DNA of 64,000 bases from Gammaproteobacteria bacterium (GTDB taxonomy: Bacteria; Pseudomonadota; Gammaproteobacteria; JADZEE01): NCBI GenBank assembly GCA_020850735.1, contig JADZEE010000045.1, forward strand, positions 20,684 through 84,683, read 5' to 3'. How positions within the stretch are numbered: position 1 is the first letter of the stretch; each line of letters opens with the position of its first letter. The position numbers and the translations under genes were made by a program. Of the stretch, positions 51,804 to 61,500 are shown piece after piece. The notes beneath the pieces are model-generated. The model saw only the letters and a list, made by a program, of their open reading frames with translations. It was not told the DNA's origin and did not search any database.

Positions 51804-52946
51804 TCAGCGGCATTGCGCCAGCGCGGCGCGCGCCCGTTGCAGCAGCAGGGCGCGACACAGCGCGGGCGTCGCCGCGCGGGCGAACACGGTCACGAGCGGT
51901 TCTGCGTCCGCGATCCGGGTGCCGGCAGCCGGCAGATCCGCCAGCACCGGCGCGTCGCCGGCCGCCACCGGGCTCGCGCCCGACCAGCTGGCCGGGGCAC
52001 GCACAGCGCGCGGTGCGAAAACGTAGGCCTTGGCGAAACAGGCGGACGTTGCGAGGCGATCGGCGGGCGCGACTGCCGGCAGCCGGCCGGCGCAGGCATC
52101 GCAGTGGTGCCTTAGCAACGGCCCCGCACCGGCGTGTTCGAGCAACTCGACCGAAGCGCTGTAACGCGGGTTGATCTCGACCGGGCACAACGTGCCCGCC
52201 GTATCGATCGCGTCCACGCCGAACAGACCGCGCAGACCGAACGCGGCGACCACCGCGGCCCCGATCGCCTCCCAGCACTCGCGCGTCGCTGCATCGAGCG
52301 CGCACGGACCGATGGAGCCGCAATAGGCGAAGCGCGCTGCGCCCAGATCCGGCAGGTCGCGCAGATGGCCGGTCACCCCGCACAGGCACGCCCGCCGGCC
52401 GTCGCCGAGAAACACCGCACCATAGCCGTCCCCCGGCAGATACGCCTGCAGATAGTGGCTGGTGCAATCGAAGCCCTGGCCGTCGACGTGCTCGCGGATG
52501 CCGATGCCGCCGGCGCCGGCGCGCGGCTTGAGCAGCCAGGCGCGACCGGGTGGCGGCACGGTCGCCGAGGTGACGACGTTCGCGGCCGGCAGGCCGGCGG
52601 CGCGCAGGCACGCGGTCACGCGTGCGGGATCACGGACCGCACGGCAGGTGTCGGCATCGTTACCCGCCAGCGGCCGGATATCGGCCAGCGCCTCAAGCAG
52701 CGCGAATTCGTTCTCGAGCGGCGCGCCGTATACCAGCGGCGCGGACGGCGCGGCGCGACACGCGGCGAGTATCGCGGCGGGAAAATCCGCCGCGCCCGTG
52801 CGGGTGCCGGGGAAACGGTGCGCGAGATCGACGTCGCCGTAGCGATCGATCCACCAGGGCGCGTAGCCCGCGCGCGCCGCCGAACAGGCGACGGCACGGG
52901 CACTGCCGGCGACGACGATCAAGGCGTTGGACCCGACGCGCACCAT
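51804..52946 (-). CDS. ATP-grasp domain protein
   Basis: A 380-residue protein of the ATP-grasp fold: LLKPRAGAGGIGIREHVDGQ is the ATP loop, YLQAYLPGDGYGAVFLGDG follows, and GLFGVDAIDTAGTLCPVEIN with NPRYSAS provides the metal ligands. It is a ligase that joins a carboxylate to an amine or thiol, related to proteins in tetrahydromethanopterin, ergothioneine-like or amino-acid-ligase contexts. It lies 10 bp downstream of a polyamine-oxidase-like gene, so a role in N-acylated amine metabolism is possible. The N-terminal start at 52946 (MVRVGSNALIVVAGS) is preferred over 53027. Confidence 0.75.
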   Translation of the reverse strand: MVRVGSNALIVVAGSARAVACSAARAGYAPWWIDRYGDVDLAHRFPGTRTGAADFPAAILAACRAAPSAPLVYGAPLENEFALLEALADIRPLAGNDADTCRAVRDPARVTACLRAAGLPAANVVTSATVPPPGRAWLLKPRAGAGGIGIREHVDGQGFDCTSHYLQAYLPGDGYGAVFLGDGRRACLCGVTGHLRDLPDLGAARFAYCGSIGPCALDAATRECWEAIGAAVVAAFGLRGLFGVDAIDTAGTLCPVEINPRYSASVELLEHAGAGPLLRHHCDACAGRLPAVAPADRLATSACFAKAYVFAPRAVRAPASWSGASPVAAGDAPVLADLPAAGTRIADAEPLVTVFARAATPALCRALLLQRARAALAQCR

Positions 52947-52956
52947 GCGGCCGTCG

Positions 52957-54243
52957 TTACAGGCGATCCCGCATGGCGTAGTAGAACATGCCGAGCACGA
53001 GCAGGGGCTGGCGCAGCCACCGCCCACCCGGGAAAAACGGCGGGCGCACCCGCGCGAAAACGTCGAATCGCTCCTGATCGCCGGCGATCGCCTCGGCGAT
53101 CAACTTGCCGGCGAGTGTGCCGAGCGCCACGCCCTGACCGGAAAAGCCGTGCGCCACGTAGCGGTTACCGTCGATGCGATCGAAGTGCGGCAGCCGTGTC
53201 CTGGTGATGGCCAGCGTACCGCCCCAGGCAAAGTCGATCCGCACGTCACCGAGCTGCGGGAACACCCTGCGCAGATGCGGGCGCACGTACGCGGCGATAT
53301 CCGCCGGCAGCCGGCTGGAATAGCTCTCGCCGCCGCCGAACAGCAGGCGCCGATCGGCGGACAGGCGGAAATAGTTGACGACGAAACGCGTGTCGGACAC
53401 CGCGACGTCGTCGCGAATGAGGGCCCGCGCGCGCGCCTCGCCGAGCGGTTCGGTGGCAACGATGAAGTTGTTGATCGGCATGATCCGTCCGGCCACCTCG
53501 GGCAGCAGTGCGCCGAGGTAACCGTTGCACGCGTACACGACCGCGCCGGCGCGCAGCTCGCCCACCGCCGTGCGCACCGTCACGGGCGCGGAACCGCTCA
53601 CCGCGTCCACGCGCGTGTGCTCGTGCAGGCGCACGCCGGCGGCGGCCGCCGCCGCAGCGAGGCCGTGCGCGTAGTTCAGCGGATGCAGATGCAGGGCGCC
53701 GAGATCGAGCGAGCCACCGTAGTAGACCGGGCTCGCGAGCATGGTGGCCAGCTCGTCCCGGGTGACGGCGCGGATAGGTTCGTAGTCGTAGTGCTCGCGC
53801 AACCATTGCGCATAGCGCTGTTCGGCCCGGGCGTGACGCGGCTTGTGGCCGACGTGCAGGATACCCGGGCGCGGATCACAAGCGATGTCGTGACGCGCGA
53901 TGCGGCTGCGCACGAGGGCTTTGGCCTCCTGCGCCAGCGCCCACAACACCTGTGCGCGCGCGTGGCCGTAGCGGCGTTCCAGCGACTGCTGATCCTGGCG
54001 CTGGCCGCTGACGACCTGGCCGCCGTTGCGGCCCGACGCGCCCCAGCCGATGCGCGCCTGTTCGAGCAGGACGACGTCGTAACCGCGTTCGCGCAGATGC
54101 AGTGCCGCCGACAGCCCCGTGTAACCGCCACCGACGACACAGACATCACAGCTGGTCGAACCGGCGAGCGGCACGTGGCGCGGCTGCGGCAGCGCCGTGG
54201 CGGCGTACCAGGATCGGGGGTGTTCCAGCGCCGCGGCGCTCAC
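52957..54243 (-). CDS. puuB: FAD-dependent amine oxidoreductase, PuuB-like
   Basis: A 428-residue DAO-family flavoprotein: CVVGGGYTGLSAALHL at 34-49, RIGWGASGRNGGQV, and the C-terminal GFSGQGVALGTLAGKLIAEA. The best fit is gamma-glutamylputrescine oxidoreductase, which oxidises the free amine of gamma-Glu-putrescine. The divergent glutamine-synthetase-like gene (puuA) and aminotransferase support polyamine catabolism. A glycine/sarcosine oxidase cannot be excluded. Confidence 0.82.
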   Translation of the reverse strand: MSAAALEHPRSWYAATALPQPRHVPLAGSTSCDVCVVGGGYTGLSAALHLRERGYDVVLLEQARIGWGASGRNGGQVVSGQRQDQQSLERRYGHARAQVLWALAQEAKALVRSRIARHDIACDPRPGILHVGHKPRHARAEQRYAQWLREHYDYEPIRAVTRDELATMLASPVYYGGSLDLGALHLHPLNYAHGLAAAAAAAGVRLHEHTRVDAVSGSAPVTVRTAVGELRAGAVVYACNGYLGALLPEVAGRIMPINNFIVATEPLGEARARALIRDDVAVSDTRFVVNYFRLSADRRLLFGGGESYSSRLPADIAAYVRPHLRRVFPQLGDVRIDFAWGGTLAITRTRLPHFDRIDGNRYVAHGFSGQGVALGTLAGKLIAEAIAGDQERFDVFARVRPPFFPGGRWLRQPLLVLGMFYYAMRDRL

Positions 54244-54674
54244 AGGCGTCGCCGGGAGCGGGTGCAGTCGCGCGCCTTCACGGCGGGCTCGTGCTCGTGC
54301 CCCGCATGCGGCCCACCGTCGGCATCGCGTTGCACGAACCGCTCACCGGGGGCCGGCGGCCGGGTGTGCGCGCCGACCCGTGCGGCGCCGGCGCCAGTGC
54401 GGGCATCGCCGGTGGCAGGCAGCGATCTGGCGGCGGGGGTTCGCGTCGGGCACCGTGAAATCGTCGGGCAGGTGAGACCGGGACGTGCGGCCTGGCCGTC
54501 GCTTTCGTGGTCTCCACGGGATGGGTTACAGTGACCGGGTATTTGATTGCAACCAACAATCGGAGTCAAACACACGGGATTGAGCAGCCGCGAGTGTGTC
54601 AATTCGCGGTTCCCCCGTCCATTCGTTACGGGATCGGGTCCGAATCGCACGCGCAGTGCGCCCGCCGACAGATC
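54244..54674. other. Divergent promoter region of the polyamine genes
   Basis: About 430 bp between the puuB-like gene (minus) and the puuA-like gene (plus). The puuB-proximal part is GC-rich and has only chance frames. Around 54535-54575 the composition becomes AT-richer and contains GATTG-N7-CAATC (54545-54561), a weak inverted repeat that could be an operator. No regulator gene is present. Confidence 0.45.
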
Positions 54675-56012
54675 ATGATAGAGACGCTCGAAGCCTGGTT
54701 GCGCGACCATGGCATAACCGAGGTGGAATGCTTCGTGCCGGACATGGCCGGCATTGCTCGCGGCAAGGTCATGCCGGCGGCCAAGTTCGTGGATCGTGAA
54801 GGCCTGCGCCTGCCGGAATCGGTATTCATCCAGACCGTGACCGGTGACTACGCCGACGACGAGGGGCTGAGTGCCGCCATCGAGCCGGACGTCGTCCTGC
54901 GCCCCGATCCCACGACCATCCGCCTGGTCCCCTGGGCGTCGGACCCGACTGCGCAGGTCATCAACGATGCCCACTACGCCGACGGGCAGCCGGTCGACAT
55001 CGCCTCTCGTTACGTGCTGCGCCGCGTCCTCGAGGCGTACGCCGAACGCGGATGGAGCCCCATCGTCGCGCCGGAACTCGAGTTCTACCTCGTCAAGGTC
55101 AACACCGACCCGGACTATCCGCTCGAACCCCCGGTCGGTCGCTGCGGTCGCGCGGAAACGGTGCGCCAGTCCTACGGGATCGACGCGGTCAACGAGTTCG
55201 ACCCGGTGTTCGAGGACATGTACGACTTCGCCGAGGCACAGCATCTCGATATCGACACGCTGATCCACGAAGGCGGCGCGGCGCAGATGGAGATCAACTT
55301 CGTTCACGGTGAACCGCTCGACCTGGCCGACCAGGTGCTGCTGTTCAAGCGCACCGTGCGCGAGGTCGCGCTGCGCCACAAGATCTACGCGACGTTCATG
55401 GCGAAGCCCATGGCGAGCGAACCGGGCAGCTCCATGCACATCCACCAGAGCATCCTCGATGTCGCCACGGGCGCCAACATCTTCGCCGATGAGAACGGCA
55501 CGAACACACAACTGTTCATGTCGTTCATCGCCGGGCTGCAGACCTACCTGCCCTCGGCCATGGCGATCTTCGCGCCTTATGTGAACTCGTACCGGCGCAT
55601 CGCCCGCTATCATTCCGCACCGATCAACACCCAGTGGGGATTCGACAACCGCACCGTCGGCCTGCGCGTGCCGTTTTCCTCGGCTACCGCCCGCCGGGTC
55701 GAAAACCGTGTCGCCGGAGCCGACGTGAATCCCTACCTCGCCATCGCCGCGTCGCTCGCCTGTGGCTATCTGGGCATGGTGCAGGGGCTGACGCCGGGCG
55801 AGCCCGAATCCGGCGATGCGTACAAGCTGCCGTACTCGCTGCCGCGCAACCTGGAATCCGCGCTCGAGAATCTGCGCGTCTGCGAACCATTGCGCGCGGT
55901 GCTCGGTGCGAAATTCGTGGACGTGTTCTGCGCGATCAAACAGCGCGAGCTGGAAAATTTCTTCAACGTCGTCAGCCCGTGGGAACGGGAGTACCTGCTG
56001 CTCAACGTCTGA
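54675..56012 (+). CDS. puuA: Glutamine-synthetase-like gamma-glutamylpolyamine synthetase
   Basis: A 445-residue GS-family ligase. Catalytic patterns are EGGAAQMEINFVHGEPLDLA, KPMASEPGSSMHIHQS, NTQWGFDNRTVGLRVPF and RVENRVAGADVNPYLAIAAS. The absence of the adenylylation Tyr region and the length fit PuuA-type gamma-glutamylputrescine synthetase rather than GlnA. It makes gamma-Glu-putrescine with ATP. The ATG at 54675 is chosen at the conserved MIETLEAWL start, though its ribosome site is poor. It is followed 33 bp later by the aminotransferase. Confidence 0.88.
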   Translation: MIETLEAWLRDHGITEVECFVPDMAGIARGKVMPAAKFVDREGLRLPESVFIQTVTGDYADDEGLSAAIEPDVVLRPDPTTIRLVPWASDPTAQVINDAHYADGQPVDIASRYVLRRVLEAYAERGWSPIVAPELEFYLVKVNTDPDYPLEPPVGRCGRAETVRQSYGIDAVNEFDPVFEDMYDFAEAQHLDIDTLIHEGGAAQMEINFVHGEPLDLADQVLLFKRTVREVALRHKIYATFMAKPMASEPGSSMHIHQSILDVATGANIFADENGTNTQLFMSFIAGLQTYLPSAMAIFAPYVNSYRRIARYHSAPINTQWGFDNRTVGLRVPFSSATARRVENRVAGADVNPYLAIAASLACGYLGMVQGLTPGEPESGDAYKLPYSLPRNLESALENLRVCEPLRAVLGAKFVDVFCAIKQRELENFFNVVSPWEREYLLLNV

Positions 56013-56045
56013 GCGGGCGAAGCCGACCGGCACGGACACGATGCG

Positions 56046-57422
56046 ATGACCCATACCGCGCCCGACACCGGCTCCTGGCAGGATCTCGACCGCCGCCACT
56101 TCCTCCATCCGTTTACCGATCACCGGGATCTCGCCGGTCGCGGGACGCGCGTGATCGAGCGTGCCGAAGGACCCTACATCTTCGACACGGATGGCAAGCG
56201 GATCCTCGACGCCATGGCGGGACTGTGGTGCGTGAACGTCGGCTACGGGCGGCGTGAGCTGATCGACGCCGCGGCCGAGCAGCTCGCGCGGCTGCCCTAC
56301 TACAACAGCTTCTTCCAGTGCACGCACCCGCGCGCCATTGAGCTCGCGCACAAGCTCGCGCGGGTGGCGCCGCCGGGATTCGAGCGGGTGTTCTTCACCA
56401 ACTCGGGATCCGAAGCCAACGATACCGTGCTGCGCATGGTGAGACGCTACTGGGATCTGCGCGGCCAGCCGTATCGCAAGACGATCATCAGCCGCGTCAA
56501 CGCCTTTCACGGCAGCACCGTAGCAGGCGCGAGCCTGGGGGGGATGGCGCCCATGCACGCGCAGGGCGACCTGCCGATACCGGGTATCGTGCACATCGCG
56601 CAACCGTACTGGTATGCCGAGGGCGGTGATCTCAGCCCCGAAGCGTTCGGCATCGAGCGCGCGCGCGCGCTCGAGCGCAAGATCCTCGAGCTCGGGCCGC
56701 ATAATGTGGGGGCATTCATCGCCGAACCCATTCAGGGCGCCGGCGGCGTCATCGTCCCGCCGGACAGTTACTGGCCGGAGATCAGCCGCATCTGCAAGGA
56801 GTACGGCTGCCTGCTCGTGGTCGACGAGGTGATCTGCGGGTTCGGGCGGCTGGGCAGCTGGTTCGGCAGTCAGCACTACGGCCTCGAGCCGGATCTCATG
56901 CCGATTGCCAAGGGCTTGTCGTCGGGCTATCTGCCGATCGGCGGTGTGCTGGTCGGCGACCGCGTCGCCGACGTGCTCGTCGCCGAGGGCGGGGAGTTTC
57001 ATCACGGATTCACGTATTCGGGACATCCCGTGAGCTGCGCCGTGGCCGCGGCCAACCTCGACATCATCGAGCGCGAGGGGCTGGTGGAGCGCGTCGCCAG
57101 TGACACCGGTCCGTACCTGCAGGCGCGCTGGCGCGAGCTGGCGGAGCACCCGCTCGTGGGCGAGACCCGGGGCGTGGGTTTCGTGGCGGCGCTCGAGCTG
57201 GTCCGGGACAAGGCGCGCCGCACGCCCTTTGATCCTCCCGGGCGGCTTGGCGTCATCGCCCGTGACATCGCCGTGTGCGAAGGTCTGGTGATGCGAGCCG
57301 TACGCGACACGATGATCATCGCTCCACCCCTCATGCTCGAGCGCGGCCACATCGACGAGCTGATGGACAAGGCCCACCGCGTGCTCGACCTGACGGCCCG
57401 GGAGGCGGCGGCGTTCACCTGA
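56046..57422 (+). CDS. Class III aminotransferase, putrescine/polyamine-pyruvate type
   Basis: A 458-residue PLP enzyme. The PLP lysine is K289 (PIAKGLSSGYLPIGG); FTNSGSEANDTVLRM and VVDEVICGFGRLG complete the active site. The closest type is SpuC, which deaminates putrescine with pyruvate. The neighbour puuA-like gene points to amine breakdown to gamma-aminobutyrate-like products. Beta-alanine-pyruvate aminotransferase is the main alternative. Confidence 0.9.
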   Translation: MTHTAPDTGSWQDLDRRHFLHPFTDHRDLAGRGTRVIERAEGPYIFDTDGKRILDAMAGLWCVNVGYGRRELIDAAAEQLARLPYYNSFFQCTHPRAIELAHKLARVAPPGFERVFFTNSGSEANDTVLRMVRRYWDLRGQPYRKTIISRVNAFHGSTVAGASLGGMAPMHAQGDLPIPGIVHIAQPYWYAEGGDLSPEAFGIERARALERKILELGPHNVGAFIAEPIQGAGGVIVPPDSYWPEISRICKEYGCLLVVDEVICGFGRLGSWFGSQHYGLEPDLMPIAKGLSSGYLPIGGVLVGDRVADVLVAEGGEFHHGFTYSGHPVSCAVAAANLDIIEREGLVERVASDTGPYLQARWRELAEHPLVGETRGVGFVAALELVRDKARRTPFDPPGRLGVIARDIAVCEGLVMRAVRDTMIIAPPLMLERGHIDELMDKAHRVLDLTAREAAAFT

Positions 57423-58080
57423 GAGCTTTGTGAAACGATCACCGCGCCTGTGGCGACGGCCCCTGGACGTCCCTGGCCGCGTTTCGGGGACCTCCGAAAT
57501 CGCTTACGCAGGCCCGCTCTGTGGATGCGATTTCGCACACCCCCGCGCCTTGCCAGCAACACCCGGGAACTGCCTCGCTACGGCGGGCCAATGATTCACG
57601 AGCTCTGAGTCGTTTCGATCGGGAGCGGTGGACAGACCGGTTCGATAGCGCGAGCAGCGCTGCTGCCGGCAATCAAGAACGCGGTGTCCTGCGGCGACCG
57701 GGGCGCGGATCCGCGGCATGGATCGTTCCAGCCGTGACACGCGATCGGCGGTGGTATCAGCGCCGGTGGTCGGGCCACCCGGGATTCACACACGCCTGCG
57801 GCCGACTGCGACTGCACTACTGTGTGCAAACACTCACTTACATGGATCGCTATCAATAGCAATTTAATAGTCAACTTCGACGGTCAAGCCGTGGGGGTCA
57901 TACATAGAAAATACTTTGTAATTCCTATATGTAAATCGATTCTGATATGCTGCCCTGCGAACTGAGGGCCACAGTGCAGGGATCCGTCCGTAAGGAGTAG
58001 TATCAAAGCGATTCGTTGCGGCGTCCGGCCGCGGCGACCGAGGCAACACAACGGGGCATTTCCGGGGAGGTAGCAGCACC
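57423..58080. other. Intergenic region upstream of the PadB-like operon
   Basis: The first 400 bp contain no supported gene. From about 57830 to 57950 the DNA turns clearly AT-rich (TATCAATAGCAATTTAATAG; ACTTTGTAATTCC), so the promoter of the molybdoenzyme operon most likely lies there. No exact -35/-10 pair, sigma-54 site or FNR-type half-sites could be fixed by eye. GGGGAGGT precedes the start at 58081. Confidence 0.5.
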
Positions 58081-60825
58081 ATGAGCACACCCGCGCAACG
58101 GATTCAGGGCTCCCACAAGAAGGTTTCCACGTACTGCTATCAGTGCGTCAACGGGCCCGATCTGCTCAAGGTCGACGTCGTCGACGGGGTGGCGACACGC
58201 GTGGAGCCGAATTTCGATGCCCACGGCCAGCACCCCGCCGATGGCAAGGTCTGCGTGAAGCCCTACGGTCTGGTGCAGAAGATCTATAACCCGCACCGCA
58301 TTCTCCAGCCGATGAAACGGACCAATCCGAAGAAGGGGCGCAACGAGGATCCGGGCTGGGTGCCGGTCTCCTGGGATGAGGCGCTCGATCTGGTCGCCGG
58401 CAAGATGCGCGCGATCCGGGAAAACGGCCTGACCGACAACAATGGCAACCCGCGTTTCGCGTTCTCCACGGGCGGCGCCGGCACGCCGATGCTGTACATG
58501 GGCAGTTTCGGCGCGTTTTTCGCCTCTTGGGGACCGATCGACATGAGCCTCGGCGCCGGCGGCACGGTCACCTGCTATCACACCGAGCATTTGTACGGCG
58601 AGCTGTGGCATCGCTCGTTCACGGTCCTGCCCGACACCCCCCGCTGTGATTACATCGTCGCGTTCGGCAACAACATCGACGCGTCCGGCGGCGTCACCAG
58701 CGTGCGCCGTCAGGCGGACGCGCGCGTGCGCGGCCTCAAACGCATCCAGATAGAACCGCACCTGTCGATCACCGGGGCGAGCGCGACCGAGTGGATCCCC
58801 ATCAAGCCCAAGACCGATTCCTCGTTCCTGTACGCGATGCTCCACGTGCTCCTGCACGAACACGCGGAAGAGGAGCTGGACGTGACGTTCTTGAAGGACC
58901 ACACGGCGTCGCCCTATCTAGTAGGTCCGAACGGTTATTACCTGCGCGACCCGGCCTCGGAAAAACCACTGTTGTGGGACTTGCGTACCAATCGCGCGGT
59001 GCCCTTCGACACGCCTGGCACGGATCCCGCGCTGAGCGGCAGCTTCACCCTGGACGCCGTCGAGATCGGCGCCGACCTGGAAACGTGGAAGCACAACGGC
59101 ATTTCGGCCGAGCCGGCGTTTGCGAAGCTCCGTGCGCACGTCGCGCCGCACTCGCCGGAATGGGCCGAGACCATCTGCGAAGTCAAAGCGGCAAAAATCC
59201 GCGAAATCGCCAACGACTACCTCAAGCACGCCCGCATCGGCGAGACGATAGAAGTCGAGGGCCGCACGCTGCCGCTGCGGCCGGTGACGGTCATGCTCGG
59301 CAAGTCGGTGAACAACGGCTGGGGCGCCTACGAATGCGTCTGGGCACGGACCGTTCTCCAGGTGCTCGTCGGCGGTCTGGAGGTGCCCGGTGGCATGCTG
59401 GGCAGCACGACCCTGCTCGCGGGCCAGGAGCACGACCGCGTGGGCTCGTGCATTCCCGGCGAAGACGGCTTCATGCGTTACGACTTCAATCCCACGGATC
59501 GCCAGAACTGGGTGAAGAATCCGGAAGTCAGACACGGACATACCACGCTCGTCCCGGCGGTCGGCAACGTGCTCTACAGCCAGCCGATGGGGTCGTCGAC
59601 CTTCGCGTGGATGCGCCTGCAGGGACGTGCGGCCGAGACCTGGCCGAAACCGAATCCCCCGGACGTGTGGATGTTCTATCGCTGCAACCCGCTCATCTCC
59701 TTCGCCGAAACCGATCGGCTCGGCGAAACCATTGCCGGCTTCCCGTTCGTCGTGGCGTTCGCCTACACGCACGACGAGACGAATCATTTCGCGGACGTAC
59801 TGCTTCCGGACTGCACCGATCTCGAAGGCACGCAGCTCATCCGCGTCGGTGGCACGCATTATTTCGAGCAGTTCTGGGAGTCCGAGGGCTGGGTTCTGAG
59901 GCAACCGGTGGTCAAACCGCGCGGTGAAGCGCGGGATTTCACCTGGATCGCGACCGAACTGGCGTCGCGGATCGGCATACTCGAGCAATACAACACCATG
60001 ATGAACGTCGGCGCGCTCGGCGTACCGCTGAAGACCGATACCTACGACTATTCGCTGGACGCAGCTACACCGCATTCGGTCGAGGAAGTCTGGGATGCCA
60101 TGTGCAAGGCGGCGAGCAGCGACCTGACCGGCGGCAAGGAGGCTAACGGCCTGGAGTGGTTCCAGGAGAACGGCTTCAAGACCCGGCCGATGTCCCGTCT
60201 CAAGTGGTATCTGTTTCCGCACATGGTGGACCAGGGACTGCGCTTCGAGCTGCCTTACCAGGAACGTATCCTTCGTATCGGCACGCAGCTCGCGAACCGG
60301 TTGCACGAATCGGGGATCAACTGGTGGGACCGGCAGCTGCACGAATACGAAGCGATGCCCGGCTGGAAGGATCTCAACGAGCTGTGGGACAAGGCGCTGG
60401 CGGAAGCCTACGGGATCGAGCCCTCGGACTTCCCCTTCTGGCTGCTGACCGCACGGAGCATGCAGTATTCCTGGGGACAGAACGTCAGCATCCAGCTCAT
60501 GAAGGAAGTTGCTTCGAACATCCAGGGGCACGACGGCATCATGATGAACGCCGGGAAGGCGGCGGAGATGGGTATCGCCGACGGTGAGATGGTGGAAGTC
60601 GAATCGCCCGTCGGCAAGGCGCAGGGCCGTGCGCGCCTGCGCCACGGTATCCGCCCGGATGTCGTGCTGATGCTCGGACAGTTCGGCCACTGGAAGACGC
60701 CGTACGCCAAGGACATGCTCATGCCCAGCCTCAACAACCTGACGCCGATGTTGATGTCGCTGAACGACGGTACGGGTTCGACAGTCAATGCCACCAAGAT
60801 CCGCATGCGGCGGATTGGAGGATAA
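58081..60825 (+). CDS. padB: Molybdopterin oxidoreductase, phenylacetyl-CoA:acceptor oxidoreductase-like (PadB)
   Basis: A 914-residue catalytic subunit. The N-terminal motif TYCYQCVNGPDLLKVDVVDG carries C19 and C22 but not a third close cysteine; C58 (KVCVKPYG) follows. This pattern, the length and the segment VQKIYNPHRILQPMKRTNPK match my memory of PadB, which oxidises phenylacetyl-CoA to phenylglyoxylate with water. A cysteine in GGTVTCYHTEHLYGELW is the likely Mo ligand. No Tat signal is seen, so it is cytoplasmic. It is the first gene of a three-gene unit. A related acyl-CoA hydroxylase is the alternative. Confidence 0.72.
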   Translation: MSTPAQRIQGSHKKVSTYCYQCVNGPDLLKVDVVDGVATRVEPNFDAHGQHPADGKVCVKPYGLVQKIYNPHRILQPMKRTNPKKGRNEDPGWVPVSWDEALDLVAGKMRAIRENGLTDNNGNPRFAFSTGGAGTPMLYMGSFGAFFASWGPIDMSLGAGGTVTCYHTEHLYGELWHRSFTVLPDTPRCDYIVAFGNNIDASGGVTSVRRQADARVRGLKRIQIEPHLSITGASATEWIPIKPKTDSSFLYAMLHVLLHEHAEEELDVTFLKDHTASPYLVGPNGYYLRDPASEKPLLWDLRTNRAVPFDTPGTDPALSGSFTLDAVEIGADLETWKHNGISAEPAFAKLRAHVAPHSPEWAETICEVKAAKIREIANDYLKHARIGETIEVEGRTLPLRPVTVMLGKSVNNGWGAYECVWARTVLQVLVGGLEVPGGMLGSTTLLAGQEHDRVGSCIPGEDGFMRYDFNPTDRQNWVKNPEVRHGHTTLVPAVGNVLYSQPMGSSTFAWMRLQGRAAETWPKPNPPDVWMFYRCNPLISFAETDRLGETIAGFPFVVAFAYTHDETNHFADVLLPDCTDLEGTQLIRVGGTHYFEQFWESEGWVLRQPVVKPRGEARDFTWIATELASRIGILEQYNTMMNVGALGVPLKTDTYDYSLDAATPHSVEEVWDAMCKAASSDLTGGKEANGLEWFQENGFKTRPMSRLKWYLFPHMVDQGLRFELPYQERILRIGTQLANRLHESGINWWDRQLHEYEAMPGWKDLNELWDKALAEAYGIEPSDFPFWLLTARSMQYSWGQNVSIQLMKEVASNIQGHDGIMMNAGKAAEMGIADGEMVEVESPVGKAQGRARLRHGIRPDVVLMLGQFGHWKTPYAKDMLMPSLNNLTPMLMSLNDGTGSTVNATKIRMRRIGG

Positions 60826-60828
60826 GCG

Positions 60829-61497
60829 ATGACCCGCTATGCGATGATTGCCGACCTGCGCCGCTGCGTCGGCTGCCAGACCTGCACGGCGGCGTGCAGG
60901 CACACGAATGCGACGCCTCCCGGGGTGCAGTGGCGCAAGGTGCTCGATATCGAGTTCGGCGAATATCCGGATGTGAGCAGGGTGTTCATGCCGGTAGGAT
61001 GCCAGCATTGTTCCGACCCACCATGCATGCACGTATGCCCGAGCACCGCGACCGGTCAGCGTGCGGACGGTATCGTCACCATCGATTACGACATCTGTAT
61101 CGGTTGTGCGTATTGCGCAGTCGCCTGCCCCTACCAGGCCCGTTACAAGATAGATTCGCCGAGGTTCGCCTACGGTGATACGCCGACGGAGAACGAAGCA
61201 TTGCGCTTCGACGAGCGCACGATGGGAGTCGCGCAGAAGTGCACTTTCTGCTCCGACCGGATCGACGATGGCAAATCGCGCGGCCTGGTTCCCGGCGTCG
61301 ATCCGGACGCGACGCCGGCTTGCGTGAACTCCTGCATAGCCAACGCGCTGCACTTCGGTGATCTGGAGGATCCGGACAGCAACATCTCGCAACTGCTGGC
61401 GGAAAACCAGTGGTTCCGCATGCACGAGGAGCTCGGGACCGATCCCGGCTTCTTCTATATCTGGGACGAGAATTCGGCGCGGGCGCTGGAGGGGTAG
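60829..61497 (+). CDS. padC: Iron-sulfur subunit, PadC-like
   Basis: A 222-residue DmsB-like ferredoxin subunit, motifs C13-C16-C19-C23 (RRCVGCQTCTAACRHT), CQHCSDPPCMHVC, CIGCAYCAVACPYQ and CTFCSDRI. All four are cysteine-complete. It links the PadB-like subunit to the membrane partner. It starts 3 bp after the PadB-like stop. Confidence 0.82.
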   Translation: MTRYAMIADLRRCVGCQTCTAACRHTNATPPGVQWRKVLDIEFGEYPDVSRVFMPVGCQHCSDPPCMHVCPSTATGQRADGIVTIDYDICIGCAYCAVACPYQARYKIDSPRFAYGDTPTENEALRFDERTMGVAQKCTFCSDRIDDGKSRGLVPGVDPDATPACVNSCIANALHFGDLEDPDSNISQLLAENQWFRMHEELGTDPGFFYIWDENSARALEG

Positions 61498-61500
61498 ACG

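Noticed and set aside
54545..54561. GATTG-N7-CAATC as a firm operator
   Set aside because: Arms are only 5 bp and such a match is expected by chance; kept as a note in the intergenic entry only.
54240..57377. 1045-residue minus-strand frame opposite the glutamine synthetase-like and aminotransferase genes
   Set aside because: High-GC DNA leaves the antisense frame open; its translation is low-complexity and the plus-strand genes have clear catalytic motifs.
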